Assembly: GCA_035638775.1 (NCBI GenBank) | Contig: DASQZJ010000029.1 | Span: forward strand, 69,310-133,309 | Source of the DNA: DASQZJ01 sp035638775 | GTDB lineage: Bacteria > Pseudomonadota > Gammaproteobacteria > UBA5335 > SLRW01 | Direction: 5' to 3' | Length of the DNA: 64,000 nucleotides | Shown: in pieces, positions 16,932-25,590 of the stretch | How positions within the stretch are numbered: the first letter of the stretch is position 1 | Layout: the number at the start of each line of letters is the position of its first letter | Notes under the pieces: model-generated | Seen by the model: only the letters and a program-made list of their open reading frames with translations | Database searches by the model: none | Told to the model about the DNA's origin: nothing | Made by a program: the position numbers and the translations under genes

Positions 16932-17846
16932 ATGCCCTCAGACATCCACGAAGCCATCGCCACGATCGGCACCGTCATTCTCGGCAAGGACCGCGAGATC
17001 CGCCAGGCCATGGCCTGCCTGCTGGCGCGCGGGCACCTGCTGATCGAGGACATCCCGGGGGTGGGCAAGACCACCCTGGCACAGGCGATCGCGCACACGC
17101 TGGGCCTGGAGTTCCAGCGCATCCAGTTCACCAGTGACCTCCTGCCTGCCGACATCACGGGCACCTCCGTGTACGAACGCGATACCGGCCGCTTCCGTTT
17201 CCTGCCCGGACCCGTATTCGCCCAGCTGGTGCTGGCGGACGAGGTCAATCGCGCCACGCCCAAGAGCCAGAGCGCCCTGCTGGAGGCCATGGAAGAGCAG
17301 CAGGTCACCGGCGACGGCGAGACCCGTCCGCTGCCCCAGCCCTTCTTCGTGATCGCCACCCAGAATCCGACCTACCAGCTCGGCACCTTCCCGCTCCCGG
17401 AATCCCAGCTCGACCGCTTCCTGATGCGCCTGCGGCTGGGCTACCCGGACCCCCGGGCCGAGCGGGCCCTGCTGCAGGAACGCGACCGGCGTGCATTGAT
17501 GCGTTCGCTGTCCCCGGCCCTTTCGCCCGAGGACCTGATCGCCCTGCAGGAGCGCGTGGAGCAGGTGCATGTATCCGATGCCCTGCTGGACTACGTGCAG
17601 GCGCTGGTGCGGTACACGCGGGAGAACGCCGGCTACCGCACCGGGCTGTCGCCGCGGGCCGGGCTGGCGCTGCTGCGCAGCGCGCGGGCCTGGGCCCTGA
17701 TCGACGAGCGCGGGGAGGTGCTCCCGGAAGACGTGCAGGCGGTGCTGGAACCGGTCGTGGCCCATCGCCTGCACGTCAGTGACGAGCAGGAATACGGCGA
17801 CGCCCGGGTGGTACAGCAACTGCTCGAGTCGGTCGCCATCCCCTGA
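16932..17846 (+). CDS. MoxR family AAA+ ATPase
   Basis: MoxR ATPases act as chaperones that activate partner proteins, often with DUF58 and VWA proteins. The 304-residue protein has Walker A GVGKTTLAQA (about residues 46-55), the Walker B LADEVNRATPKSQSALLEAM, a sensor FVIATQNP and the arginine-finger region ESQLDRFLMRL; the C-terminal lid follows. It heads a three-gene operon with DUF58 and transglutaminase genes (gaps of 8 and 2 bp), an association seen across bacteria. The transcript probably starts in the 170 bp upstream of the gene, opposite the DUF2970 gene. Confidence 0.92.
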   Translation: MPSDIHEAIATIGTVILGKDREIRQAMACLLARGHLLIEDIPGVGKTTLAQAIAHTLGLEFQRIQFTSDLLPADITGTSVYERDTGRFRFLPGPVFAQLVLADEVNRATPKSQSALLEAMEEQQVTGDGETRPLPQPFFVIATQNPTYQLGTFPLPESQLDRFLMRLRLGYPDPRAERALLQERDRRALMRSLSPALSPEDLIALQERVEQVHVSDALLDYVQALVRYTRENAGYRTGLSPRAGLALLRSARAWALIDERGEVLPEDVQAVLEPVVAHRLHVSDEQEYGDARVVQQLLESVAIP

Positions 17847-17854
17847 GCCCCGGC

Positions 17855-18826
17855 ATGCGCTCCCTCGCGGCACTGCGGCAACGCGGTCAGGAGTGGGCCG
17901 CGCGGCGCATCTCCCGGCGCCCCGGGCCCGTGCGGGTGGGAAGGCGCCACCTGTACATCCTGCCCAGCGGCTACGGGCTGGTCTACGCGCTGATGCTGTT
18001 CGTGATCCTGCTCGGGGCCATGAACTACAGCAACAGCATGTCCTTCGCGGTCTGCTTTCTCCTGGGCGGGCTCGCGCTGGTGGCGATGCATCACACGCAC
18101 CGCAACCTGCTGGGCCTGCGGGTCGCCTTCGACGGGGCAGCACCGGTGCTGGCCGGCCAGGATGCCGCCTTCCGGATGCACCTGGAGAACCCGGCGGGAC
18201 TGCACCGCGTCGGCATCACGGTCGAATCGCCCGTCGGGTCCGCGGAGCCGTTGGACCTGGCCCCCGGTGGCTCGGCCGTCGCCACCGTCCGGGTGCACGC
18301 CACGCGACGCGGACGGCTGCAGGCGCCGCGGTTCGCGCTCAGCACGCGGCAGCCGCTGGGGCTGTTCCACGCCTGGAGCTGGATCGACATCGAGGGCGAA
18401 TGCCTGGTCTATCCGGAGCCGGCCGTCGACGCGCCGCCCGTCCGCCGGGGCGGCGCCACGCGCGACGGTGAGGCCGGGGGCCGGCGGCGCGGGAGGGAGG
18501 ATTTCGACGGGCTGCGCAAGTACCACCCCGGCGATTCCTTCCGGCACATCGCCTGGAAGGCGGTGGCGCGCCAGCAGGACGTGATGACCAAGGTCTTCCT
18601 GGACACCTCCGACCGGGCTCATCGTCTCGAGTGGGACAGCCTGCCGGAATTCGATCCCGAGCAGCGCCTGCGCATCCTGTGTCGCTGGATCCTGGACTGC
18701 GACACGGCGGGAGTCGACTACGGTCTCGAGCTTCCGGGCCGGGCCATCTCGGTGGGACGGGGTCCCGCCCAGCGGGAGCGCTGCCTCGCCGCCCTGGCGC
18801 TGTTCCCCGCGGCGGAGCCCGGCTGA
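17855..18826 (+). CDS. DUF58 domain membrane protein
   Basis: This 323-residue protein is the DUF58 partner of the MoxR ATPase. It has two adjacent membrane segments near residues 40-80 (YGLVYALMLFVILLG and AVCFLLGGLALVAM), a beta-rich middle part, and the conserved block EDFDGLRKYHPGDSFRHIAWK at about residues 215-235. No VWA metal site is obvious. Function is unknown; the set is thought to help in assembling or activating a membrane or envelope process together with the transglutaminase encoded next. Confidence 0.9.
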   Translation: MRSLAALRQRGQEWAARRISRRPGPVRVGRRHLYILPSGYGLVYALMLFVILLGAMNYSNSMSFAVCFLLGGLALVAMHHTHRNLLGLRVAFDGAAPVLAGQDAAFRMHLENPAGLHRVGITVESPVGSAEPLDLAPGGSAVATVRVHATRRGRLQAPRFALSTRQPLGLFHAWSWIDIEGECLVYPEPAVDAPPVRRGGATRDGEAGGRRRGREDFDGLRKYHPGDSFRHIAWKAVARQQDVMTKVFLDTSDRAHRLEWDSLPEFDPEQRLRILCRWILDCDTAGVDYGLELPGRAISVGRGPAQRERCLAALALFPAAEPG

Positions 18827-18828
18827 GC

Positions 18829-20847
18829 ATGTACCGGAACGAGGCGCTCCCGCCGGCCCGCCTGCGGTTGCTGCTCGCCAGCCTGCTGGCGGTCACGCTG
18901 CCGCTCACTCCCTACCTGCCCGCCTGGATCTGGCCGGTGGCGGCCGCCTGCGCGCTGTGGGCGGTAATCGGGAGCTGGCGCTCGCTGCCGCTGCCTCCGC
19001 GCTGGCTGCGGGTGTTCCTGGCGGTGGCGATGCTGGCGGGAGTCTACCTCAGCGAGGGGGGGCTCAACGGCCAGCGGGCCGGTGCCTCGCTGCTGGTGGT
19101 GATGGTGTCGCTGAAGCTGATGGAGACGCGCAGCTACCGCGACGGCATGATCCTTGCGTTCCTGGCCTACTTCCTGGCCGCGACCGGGTTCCTGTTCGAC
19201 CAGTCCATCCCGCGCGCGGTCTACCTGTTCGCCTGCCTGCTTCTGGTCACGCTGACCCTGGCCGTGGTCGCCGCACCGGGTACGGCACTGCGGATACGCC
19301 CGCGGCTGCGCTCGGCCGGCGCCATGCTGCTGCAGGCGGTACCGCTGATGCTGGTGATGTTCGTGCTGTTCCCGCGGCTGCCGGGGCCGCTCTGGGGCGC
19401 GCCGCCGGCGACCACCGGCCTGACCGGCCTGGGCAACTCGATGTCCCCCGGTGACATCACGCACCTCGCGCAGTCGCAGGCGGTCGCGTTCCGGGCCTAC
19501 TTCCGCGGCCGGCCGCCGCCCGGGAAAGAGCTCTACTGGCGTGGCCCGGTGCTCTGGCACTACAACGGCCGGCAGTGGGCCCGCGGACAGCGGCGCCGGA
19601 AGGAGAACGAGAAGCTGGTCCCGCACGGCAAGGCCGTACGCTATCACATCATGCTCGAGCCCAGCGGCACGAGCACCCTGCCGGCCCTGGACATTCCCGC
19701 CGGCGGCGGCGGCAGCGGCGTCCACCTTTCGCCCGGGCGGACCCTGGTCCGGGACGGATCCGTCGACCATCGCCTCGAGTATCGGGCGGTCTCCTACCCC
19801 GACGCCGTGCTCGCTCCCCGCCTGCCTCCCGCCGAGCGCCGCCGGGCCCTGCAGCTGCCCGCCGGCATCGATCCGCGCGCGCGAGACCTGGCGGCGGGCT
19901 GGCGCAAGCGGGGCCTCGCCCCCATGCAGATCGTGCACCGGATCCTGCACCGCTTCCACACCCAGGACTACTACTACACACTGAATCCGCCTCCGCTCGG
20001 CGCCGATGCGGTGGACGATTTCCTGTTCCACACCCGGCGCGGCTTCTGCGAGCACTACGCCAGCGCCTTCGCGTTCCTGATGCGCGCCGCGGGCGTGCCG
20101 GCGCGGGTGGTCACCGGCTATGCCGGCGGGGAGTACAACCCGCTGGGCAGCTACTACATCGTCCGCCAGTCGCATGCGCACGCCTGGGACGAGATCTGGA
20201 TCGCGGGGCGGGGCTGGATCCGGGTGGACCCGACCGAGGCCGTCGCGGCCCGGCGCATCGAGCCGGGCATCGCGACCGGCGGCGGCGGCCCCGGCGGTGG
20301 CGGGAACGCGGCATTCGGGGGATTGGGCATCCTGCGCCAGGCGCGGCTCGGCTGGGACACGGTCAACCAGGCCTGGGACGCCTGGGTCCTCGCCTATGGC
20401 CCCGAGCACCAGCGCCTGACCATGGCCCGGCTGGGACTGGGCGACCTGTCGGCCGGCGGGCTGGTGATCCTGCTCACGCTGATCGTGACCGGCTTCATGG
20501 GTCTGCTGACGCTGTTCCTGGTCTGGCGTCACCGTCCGCGCACCGCCGACCCGGCCCTGCGGGCGTGGCGGCGCTTCTGCGCCCGCCTGACCCGCGCCGG
20601 ACTGCCACCCCGCCGCGGCGAGGGCCCGTGCGACTACGCCCGGCGCGTGGCGGCTGCCGAACCCCGGCTGGGCCCCGAGGTGGAAGCCGTCTCGGGCCTG
20701 TACATCCGCATCCGCTACGGCGGCGAAACGGACCCCGGGACCCTGGCCGCGCTGCGCCGCCGGGTGGCCCTGTTCCACCCGATGCCGCGGCGCTGGCGCG
20801 ACCTCATGCGAGCGCCACGCCGTGCTCGCGGGTCGCGTGGAAGCTGA
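18829..20847 (+). CDS. tgpA: TgpA-like transglutaminase-fold membrane protein (DUF3488)
   Basis: This 672-residue inner-membrane protein has about five to six N-terminal helices (to residue 200), a periplasmic DUF3488/transglutaminase-like domain and a further helix near residue 550 before a short cytosolic DUF4129-like tail. The papain-type triad is visible: Cys407 in GFCEHYASAF, His451 in HAHAWDE and Asp467 in RVDPTEA. In Pseudomonas the homologue TgpA is essential and part of the MoxR-DUF58 operon. The C-terminus runs 44 bp into the 3' end of convergent prfC. Substrate unknown. Confidence 0.92.
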   Translation: MYRNEALPPARLRLLLASLLAVTLPLTPYLPAWIWPVAAACALWAVIGSWRSLPLPPRWLRVFLAVAMLAGVYLSEGGLNGQRAGASLLVVMVSLKLMETRSYRDGMILAFLAYFLAATGFLFDQSIPRAVYLFACLLLVTLTLAVVAAPGTALRIRPRLRSAGAMLLQAVPLMLVMFVLFPRLPGPLWGAPPATTGLTGLGNSMSPGDITHLAQSQAVAFRAYFRGRPPPGKELYWRGPVLWHYNGRQWARGQRRRKENEKLVPHGKAVRYHIMLEPSGTSTLPALDIPAGGGGSGVHLSPGRTLVRDGSVDHRLEYRAVSYPDAVLAPRLPPAERRRALQLPAGIDPRARDLAAGWRKRGLAPMQIVHRILHRFHTQDYYYTLNPPPLGADAVDDFLFHTRRGFCEHYASAFAFLMRAAGVPARVVTGYAGGEYNPLGSYYIVRQSHAHAWDEIWIAGRGWIRVDPTEAVAARRIEPGIATGGGGPGGGGNAAFGGLGILRQARLGWDTVNQAWDAWVLAYGPEHQRLTMARLGLGDLSAGGLVILLTLIVTGFMGLLTLFLVWRHRPRTADPALRAWRRFCARLTRAGLPPRRGEGPCDYARRVAAAEPRLGPEVEAVSGLYIRIRYGGETDPGTLAALRRRVALFHPMPRRWRDLMRAPRRARGSRGS

Positions 20848-22399
20848 CTTCCGGCCAGCGCTCCATGGTCAGCTCCAGGTTCACCCGCGTGGGCGCCACG
20901 TAGACCAGCGCGTCGGCGTGATCCCTGGAGAGGTACTCCCTCGCCTTGTCGCGGAATTCCTCGAGCCGGGCCGGGCTGTCGCAGGTCACCCAGCGCGCCG
21001 TGGCCACCGGGATGTTCTCGAAGCTGCAGTCGACGCCGTACTCGCTGCGCAGACGCGCCGCGACGATGTCGAACTGCAGCGGGCCCACCGCGCCCAGGAT
21101 CAGCTCGTTGCTCGCCAGCGGGCGGAACAGCTGGGTCGCGCCCTCCTCGCAAAGCTGCGCGAGCCCCTTCTGCAGCGCCTTCATGCGCATCGGGTCCCGC
21201 AGCACGGCGCGCCGGAACAGCTCCGGGGCGAAGTTCGGGATGCCGGTGAACTGCAGCTCCTCCCCCTGGGTGAAGGTGTCGCCGATGGCGATGGTGCCGT
21301 GGTTGTGCAGGCCGATGATGTCGCCGGGCCAGGCCTCGTCGGCGTGCTCGCGTTCCTGCGCCATGAACGTCAGGGCGTCGGGGATCTTGACCTCTCTTCC
21401 GGCGCGCACGTGGCGCAGCTTCATGCCCTTGCGGAAGCGTCCCGAGCACAGCCGCAGGAACGCGATCCGGTCCCGATGCGCCGGGTCCATGTTGGCCTGG
21501 ACCTTGAACACGAATCCGGTCAGCGCCTCCTCCTCCGGCCGCACCGTGCGGGTCACGGCTTCGCGCGGCTGCGGCGGAGGGGCCTGCCCCACGAAATCGT
21601 CGAGCAGCTCCTGCACGCCGAAGTTGTTGATCGCCGCGCCGAAGTAGACCGGGGTGAGCTCGCCGGCGAGATAGCGGCCGGCATCGAAGGCATCGCTCGC
21701 CTCGCGCACCAGCTCGATCTCCTCGCGGAACGCGCCCGCATCGCTGCCGAGCGTCTCTTCCAGCTCCGGGTTGTCCAGCCCGTCGACGTGGCGCCGCGCA
21801 CCGGCGCGGCCGTCCTTGCGGGCCTCGTACAGGTACAGCCGGTCCTCCAGCAGATGGTAGATGCCGCGCAGGCGCCGTCCCATGCCGACCGGCCAGGTCA
21901 CGGGAGCACAGCGGATGCCGAGCACCCGCTCGACCTCGTCCAGCAGCTCCAGCGCCTCGCGCCCCTCGCGGTCGATCTTGTTGACGAAGGTGAAGATCGG
22001 CGTGCGGCGCAGCCGGCACACCTCCATGAGCTTGATGGTGCGCTCCTCGACGCCCTTGGCCGCGTCGATCACCATCAGCGCGGAGTCGACCGCGCTGAGC
22101 GTGCGATAGGTGTCCTCGGAGAAGTCCTCGTGTCCCGGGGTGTCGAGCAGATTCACCACGCGTCCGGCATAGGGGAACTGCATCACCGAGGTGGTGACCG
22201 AGATGCCGCGCTGCTTTTCCATCTCCATCCAGTCGGAGGTGGCGTGGCGTGCGGCTTTGCGTCCCTTCACGGCGCCCGCCATCTGGATGGCGCCGCCGAA
22301 CAGCAGGAGTTTTTCCGTCAGCGTGGTCTTGCCGGCGTCCGGATGCGAGATGATCGCGAACGTGCGTCGGCGCGCGGCCTGGTCGTGAACTTCGGACAT
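20804..22399 (-). CDS. prfC: peptide chain release factor 3 PrfC
   Basis: RF3 is a GTPase that recycles RF1/RF2 from the ribosome after peptide release. The 531-residue protein has G1 SHPDAGKTTLTEKL (from residue 18), the switch region KQRGISVTTSV, G3 DTPGHEDFSEDTYR and G4 NKIDREGR. It resembles E. coli RF3 along its full length. Its last 44 bp overlap the 3' end of the TgpA-like gene on the other strand. It is downstream of rimI on the same strand, with a 118-bp gap holding a palindrome and a possible promoter. Confidence 0.95.
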   Translation of the reverse strand: MSEVHDQAARRRTFAIISHPDAGKTTLTEKLLLFGGAIQMAGAVKGRKAARHATSDWMEMEKQRGISVTTSVMQFPYAGRVVNLLDTPGHEDFSEDTYRTLSAVDSALMVIDAAKGVEERTIKLMEVCRLRRTPIFTFVNKIDREGREALELLDEVERVLGIRCAPVTWPVGMGRRLRGIYHLLEDRLYLYEARKDGRAGARRHVDGLDNPELEETLGSDAGAFREEIELVREASDAFDAGRYLAGELTPVYFGAAINNFGVQELLDDFVGQAPPPQPREAVTRTVRPEEEALTGFVFKVQANMDPAHRDRIAFLRLCSGRFRKGMKLRHVRAGREVKIPDALTFMAQEREHADEAWPGDIIGLHNHGTIAIGDTFTQGEELQFTGIPNFAPELFRRAVLRDPMRMKALQKGLAQLCEEGATQLFRPLASNELILGAVGPLQFDIVAARLRSEYGVDCSFENIPVATARWVTCDSPARLEEFRDKAREYLSRDHADALVYVAPTRVNLELTMERWPEVSFHATREHGVALA

Positions 22400-22436
22400 T
22401 GGGGTAATCGTCGGGAAACCGTGTGAAGCGACCGGC

Positions 22437-22456
22437 CCGGTCCCGGCCGGGACCGG
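22437..22456. repeat. 20-bp perfect palindrome upstream of prfC
   Basis: CCGGTCCCGG followed by CCGGGACCGG is a perfect 20-bp palindrome 38 bp before the prfC start. With no loop bases it may act as a hairpin ending the rimI transcript or as a protein-binding site; neither is shown. Confidence 0.5.
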
Positions 22457-22471
22457 CGGGTCAAACGCGCG

Positions 22472-22480
22472 ATTCTACCA
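22472..22480 (-). promoter_or_regulatory. possible extended -10 promoter of prfC
   Basis: On the minus strand TGGTAGAAT (TG, one base, TAGAAT at 22477-22472) forms an extended -10 element about 73 bp before prfC. No -35 match. Its initial transcribed region would include the 20-bp palindrome. Confidence 0.4.
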
Positions 22481-22517
22481 GAGATGGACCCTGCGCGGGG
22501 GTCGGGGAGAGGGCCCG

Positions 22518-22982
22518 CTACAGCCCGCGCAACAGCACCAGCGCGTCCTCGCGTCCGCGCGCGGCGGGATAGTACCCGCGCCGCACGCCGATCTCGACGA
22601 AGCCGCTGCGGGTGTACAGGCGTACCGCCGGGCGATTCGAGGGCCGCACTTCCAGGAAGGTGTTCAGCGCCCCGTGGCGGCGTGCCACCTCCAGCATGTG
22701 ATCCAGCAGCTGCCGCCCCAGCCCGCGGCCCTGGCAGTCCGGGTCGACGCAGATGTTGAGGATGTGGCTTTCGTCCAGGAATACGGACATGATGCTGTAG
22801 CCTGCCAGGCGCTCGTCCAGCTCCATCGCCCAGGCGCAGTAACCGGCCCGGAGGCATTCCCGGAAAATCCCGGCGGTCCAGGGGAAGGCGTAGGCACGCC
22901 GCTCGACATCCATGACCCGCCCCACGTCCGCGGGCGTCAGGGGGCGCAGGGTCACGGGAGACATTTCCGGCACGGCACTCAT
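22518..22982 (-). CDS. rimI: ribosomal protein bS18 alanine N-acetyltransferase RimI
   Basis: RimI is a GNAT acetyltransferase that acetylates the N-terminal alanine of ribosomal protein S18. The 154-residue protein has VMDVERRAYAFPWTAGIFRECL at the N-terminus (the PW motif typical of RimI), acetyl-CoA motif A CVDPDCQGRGLGRQLL, and a final VRLYTRSGFVEIGVRRGYYP. Its ATG overlaps the stop of the upstream glycosylase gene (ATGA). In many genomes rimI sits near tsaB; here it follows the uracil-DNA glycosylase gene, an arrangement also common in Pseudomonas-like bacteria. Confidence 0.93.
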   Translation of the reverse strand: MSAVPEMSPVTLRPLTPADVGRVMDVERRAYAFPWTAGIFRECLRAGYCAWAMELDERLAGYSIMSVFLDESHILNICVDPDCQGRGLGRQLLDHMLEVARRHGALNTFLEVRPSNRPAVRLYTRSGFVEIGVRRGYYPAARGREDALVLLRGL

Positions 22983-23695
22983 TGGTCAGCGTCTCCCAGC
23001 TCTCGCATCGCCAGTTTGAGGTCGGCCCAGGCCTTGCGCTTCTCCTGCGGTGAACGCAGCAGGTACGCCGGATGATAGCTTACCACCAGCGGAATCGCAT
23101 CCGGACCGTAGCGATGCACCCGTCCGCGCAGGCGGCCGATGCTCGCGTCCGTCTGCAGCAGCCGCTGCGCCGCGATCCTGCCCACCGCCAGGATCAGGCG
23201 CGGCCGCACCAGCTCCAGCTGGCGGTGCAGGTAGCCCGCGCAGGCATCGGCCTCTTCCGGCTTCGGGTCCCGGTTCTTCGGCGGCCGGCACTTGACGATG
23301 TTGGTGATGAACACGTCGTGCCCGCGGCTGCGGCCCATGGCGCGGAGCATCGCGTCGAGCAGCTTGCCGGCACGGCCCACGAAGGGCTCTCCCTGGCGAT
23401 CCTCCTGGGCACCGGGGGCCTCGCCGATGACCACCAGGCCGGCATCGGGGTCTCCGACCCCGAACACCGTCCGGGTGCGCCCCTGCGCCAGGTCGCAGGC
23501 GTGGCAGCCCGCGACCGCCTCCCGCAGCTGCGCCAGATCCATGCGCTCCAGCGGGACCGGCCCGGCCCCGCCCTCCGGAGAAGGCGCGGCGGACGGTTCC
23601 GCGTGGGTCGCTGCCGGGGCGGCGGAGCGGTTCCTTCGCTCCCACAGCGTCACCCCGAGGGCCTGCAGGCAGGCTTGCCGGTGTTGACCACGCAT
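22979..23695 (-). CDS. family 4 (Fe-S) uracil-DNA glycosylase
   Basis: This enzyme removes uracil from DNA. The 238-residue protein has the family 4 motif GEAPGAQEDRQGEPFVGRAG, the HPAYLLRSP motif with the catalytic His, and cysteines expected for a 4Fe-4S cluster (CHACDL and KCRPP). The N-terminal RQACLQALGVTLWERR block fits the gammaproteobacterial subgroup, followed by a Pro/Ala-rich linker before the catalytic domain at about residue 50. It overlaps rimI by 4 bp and starts 22 bp after leuA, so it may be read through from the leuA transcript. Confidence 0.92.
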   Translation of the reverse strand: MRGQHRQACLQALGVTLWERRNRSAAPAATHAEPSAAPSPEGGAGPVPLERMDLAQLREAVAGCHACDLAQGRTRTVFGVGDPDAGLVVIGEAPGAQEDRQGEPFVGRAGKLLDAMLRAMGRSRGHDVFITNIVKCRPPKNRDPKPEEADACAGYLHRQLELVRPRLILAVGRIAAQRLLQTDASIGRLRGRVHRYGPDAIPLVVSYHPAYLLRSPQEKRKAWADLKLAMRELGDADQ

Positions 23696-23717
23696 CGAAT
23701 GCCTGCCGGCCGGGCCG

Positions 23718-25268
23718 CTACACTTGCCCCATCTGCGGATGGAAACGCTGCACTGGCTGCAGCAGCTTGTTGAGGGCGTTCACGTAGGCCTTGGCGGAGG
23801 CGATCACGATGTCGATATCGGTCCCGGTGCCGTTGACGATCCGGTCCTCGCGGCTCAGCCGCACGGTGACGTCGCCCTGGGAGTCGGTGCCGCTGGTGAT
23901 GTTGTTCACCGAGTACAGGAGCAGCTCGGCCTCGCTCGGGTAGATCGACTCGATGGCCCGGAACGAGGCATCCACCGCACCGGCCCCCTTGACCTCGGCG
24001 TGGCGCTCCTCGCCGTCGACGTTCAGCGTGACGATGGCCGCGGGCTGCTCGCCGGTCTCGGAGCACACGCGCAGGGAAACCAGCTTGATGCGCTCGTTGG
24101 CCTGGGTCAGCTCGACGTCCGAGACCAGCGCATGCAGGTCGTCGTCGAAGATCTCGTGCTTCTTGTCCGCCAGGTCCTTGAACCGCCGGAACGCCTCGTT
24201 GAGCTCTTCCTCGCGCTCGAACGCGACGCCGAGCTCCTTGAGCCGCGTGCGGAACGCGTTGCGGCCGGAGTGCTTGCCCAGCACCAGGCGATTGGTGTCC
24301 CAGCCGACGTCCTGCGCCAGCATGATCTCGTAGGTCTCGCGGCTCTTGATCACGCCGTCCTGGTGAATTCCCGACTCGTGCGCGAAGGCGTTGGCCCCCA
24401 CGATGGCCTTGTTCGGCTGCACGTTGAACCCGGTCACCGTCGCCACCAGGCGCGAGCACGGCATGATCTGGCGGGTGTCCAGGTCCACGTCGCAGTCGAA
24501 GTAGTCCTGCCGGGTGCGCACCGCCATGACGATCTCCTCGAGCGCCGCGTTGCCGGCGCGCTCGCCGAGCCCGTTGATGGTGCACTCGACCTGCCGCGCG
24601 CCGCGGCGCACCGCCTCCAGCGAGTTCGCCACCGCCAGCCCGAGGTCGTTGTGGCAGTGTACCGAGAACACTGCCCTGTCGCTGTTGGGGACCCGCTGCA
24701 TGAGGCTCTCGATCAGGTCGCCGAACTGGCCGGGCAGGTTGTAGCCCACGGTGTCGGGGATATTGATCGTGTTGGCGCCGGCGTCGATCGCGGCTTCCAC
24801 GATCCGGCAGAGGAAATCGTGGTCGGAGCGGCCGGCGTCCTCCGGCGAGAACTCGACGTCGTCGGTATGCTCGCGCGCCTGCCGGACCGAGCGCACGGCC
24901 TGCGCCAGCACTTCGTCCGGGCTCAGGCCGAGCTTCTTCTCCATGTGGATCGGCGAGGTGGCGATGAAGGTGTGGATGCGGGCCCGCTCGGCCTCCGCCA
25001 CGGCCTCCGCGGCCCGGTCGACGTCCGCCGGGTTGGCCCGCGCGAGGCCGCAGATCACGCTCTCGCGCACCGCCCGGGCCACCGCCCGGACGGACTCGAA
25101 GTCGCCGTTGCTGGCCGCCGGGAACCCCGCCTCGATCACGTCCACGCGCAGCCGCTCCAGGGCCTTGGCAATGCGGACCTTCTCCTCCCGCGTCATCGAG
25201 GCACCCGGGCTCTGCTCGCCGTCCCGGAGCGTGGTGTCGAATATGTAAAGCTTGTCTTTTGCGCTCAT
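23718..25268 (-). CDS. leuA: 2-isopropylmalate synthase LeuA
   Basis: LeuA condenses acetyl-CoA with 2-ketoisovalerate, the first step of leucine synthesis, and is inhibited by leucine through its C-terminal domain. The 516-residue protein starts KLYIFDTTLRDGEQSPGASM with the metal-binding Asp, has HCHNDLGLAVAN and GLGERAGNAALEE in the TIM barrel, and a full regulatory domain from about residue 390. It follows ilvB-ilvH-ilvC-pssA, but a 322-bp gap before it carries its own promoter and a leucine-rich leader peptide, so leuA is probably regulated separately by attenuation. GGAG precedes the ATG. Confidence 0.95.
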   Translation of the reverse strand: MSAKDKLYIFDTTLRDGEQSPGASMTREEKVRIAKALERLRVDVIEAGFPAASNGDFESVRAVARAVRESVICGLARANPADVDRAAEAVAEAERARIHTFIATSPIHMEKKLGLSPDEVLAQAVRSVRQAREHTDDVEFSPEDAGRSDHDFLCRIVEAAIDAGANTINIPDTVGYNLPGQFGDLIESLMQRVPNSDRAVFSVHCHNDLGLAVANSLEAVRRGARQVECTINGLGERAGNAALEEIVMAVRTRQDYFDCDVDLDTRQIMPCSRLVATVTGFNVQPNKAIVGANAFAHESGIHQDGVIKSRETYEIMLAQDVGWDTNRLVLGKHSGRNAFRTRLKELGVAFEREEELNEAFRRFKDLADKKHEIFDDDLHALVSDVELTQANERIKLVSLRVCSETGEQPAAIVTLNVDGEERHAEVKGAGAVDASFRAIESIYPSEAELLLYSVNNITSGTDSQGDVTVRLSREDRIVNGTGTDIDIVIASAKAYVNALNKLLQPVQRFHPQMGQV

Positions 25269-25405
25269 CGCTTCACTCCGCTGCGATGCCGCTGGTCGGG
25301 CGTGGGTTCACCGTGTACGCCGACAGCGACACGCTGTCATTCATCCTGGGGATTTCGGAATTCGGTGCTTGCTTGTCTGTCCCGCGAGGGACTGGAGTGC
25401 GGATA

Positions 25406-25425
25406 TGCTGCCCCTCAGGGCAGCA
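25406..25425 (-). promoter_or_regulatory. hairpin at the end of the leuA leader ORF
   Basis: TGCTGCCC (25406-25413) and GGGCAGCA (25418-25425) form an 8-bp stem with a 4-base loop spanning the last Leu codons and the stop of the leader peptide. Ribosome position on the leader would open or close it. No T-rich terminator follows, so the mechanism may not be simple intrinsic termination. Confidence 0.55.
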
Positions 25426-25510
25426 GTCGCAGGCACAGCAGGAGGGTGGCCCGGAGATCGGGCCGGGGCGCGCAGCACGTGTCGGCGTTGATTGTCTCGC
25501 GCTCACTCAT
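25415..25510 (-). CDS. leuA leader peptide (leucine-rich)
   Basis: A 31-codon frame starting at the ATG at 25510 ends in TLLLCLRLLP and a TGA: seven of its 31 residues are leucine, six of them in the last nine codons. It lies about 29 bases after the predicted start of transcription and about 145 bases before leuA. This is the layout of an amino-acid leader peptide whose translation speed reports charged tRNA-Leu. The ATG has only a weak Shine-Dalgarno (AAGG about 13 bases upstream). Short unannotated frames are easy to over-call, but codon content, promoter spacing and the gene controlled all agree. Confidence 0.72.
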   Translation of the reverse strand: MSERETINADTCCAPRPDLRATLLLCLRLLP

Positions 25511-25545
25511 ACCGGCGGTCGGGCCTTGCATTGGCAATGTGCCCG

Positions 25546-25574
25546 ACTATAGACGAGTTGCCCTACCTTGCCAA
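25546..25574 (-). promoter_or_regulatory. leuA promoter
   Basis: TTGGCA (25574-25569) and TATAGT (25551-25546) are each one base from consensus and are separated by exactly 17 bp. The -35 lies 17 bp after the pssA stop. Transcription should start near 25539. Confidence 0.75.
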
Positions 25575-25590
25575 CCCCGCCGGCCGGCGC

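Noticed and set aside
25273..25506. A 77-residue protein upstream of leuA
   Set aside because: It lies in a different frame from the leader peptide, starts at GTG, has no domain-like features and runs up to the leuA start; the leucine leader explains the region better.
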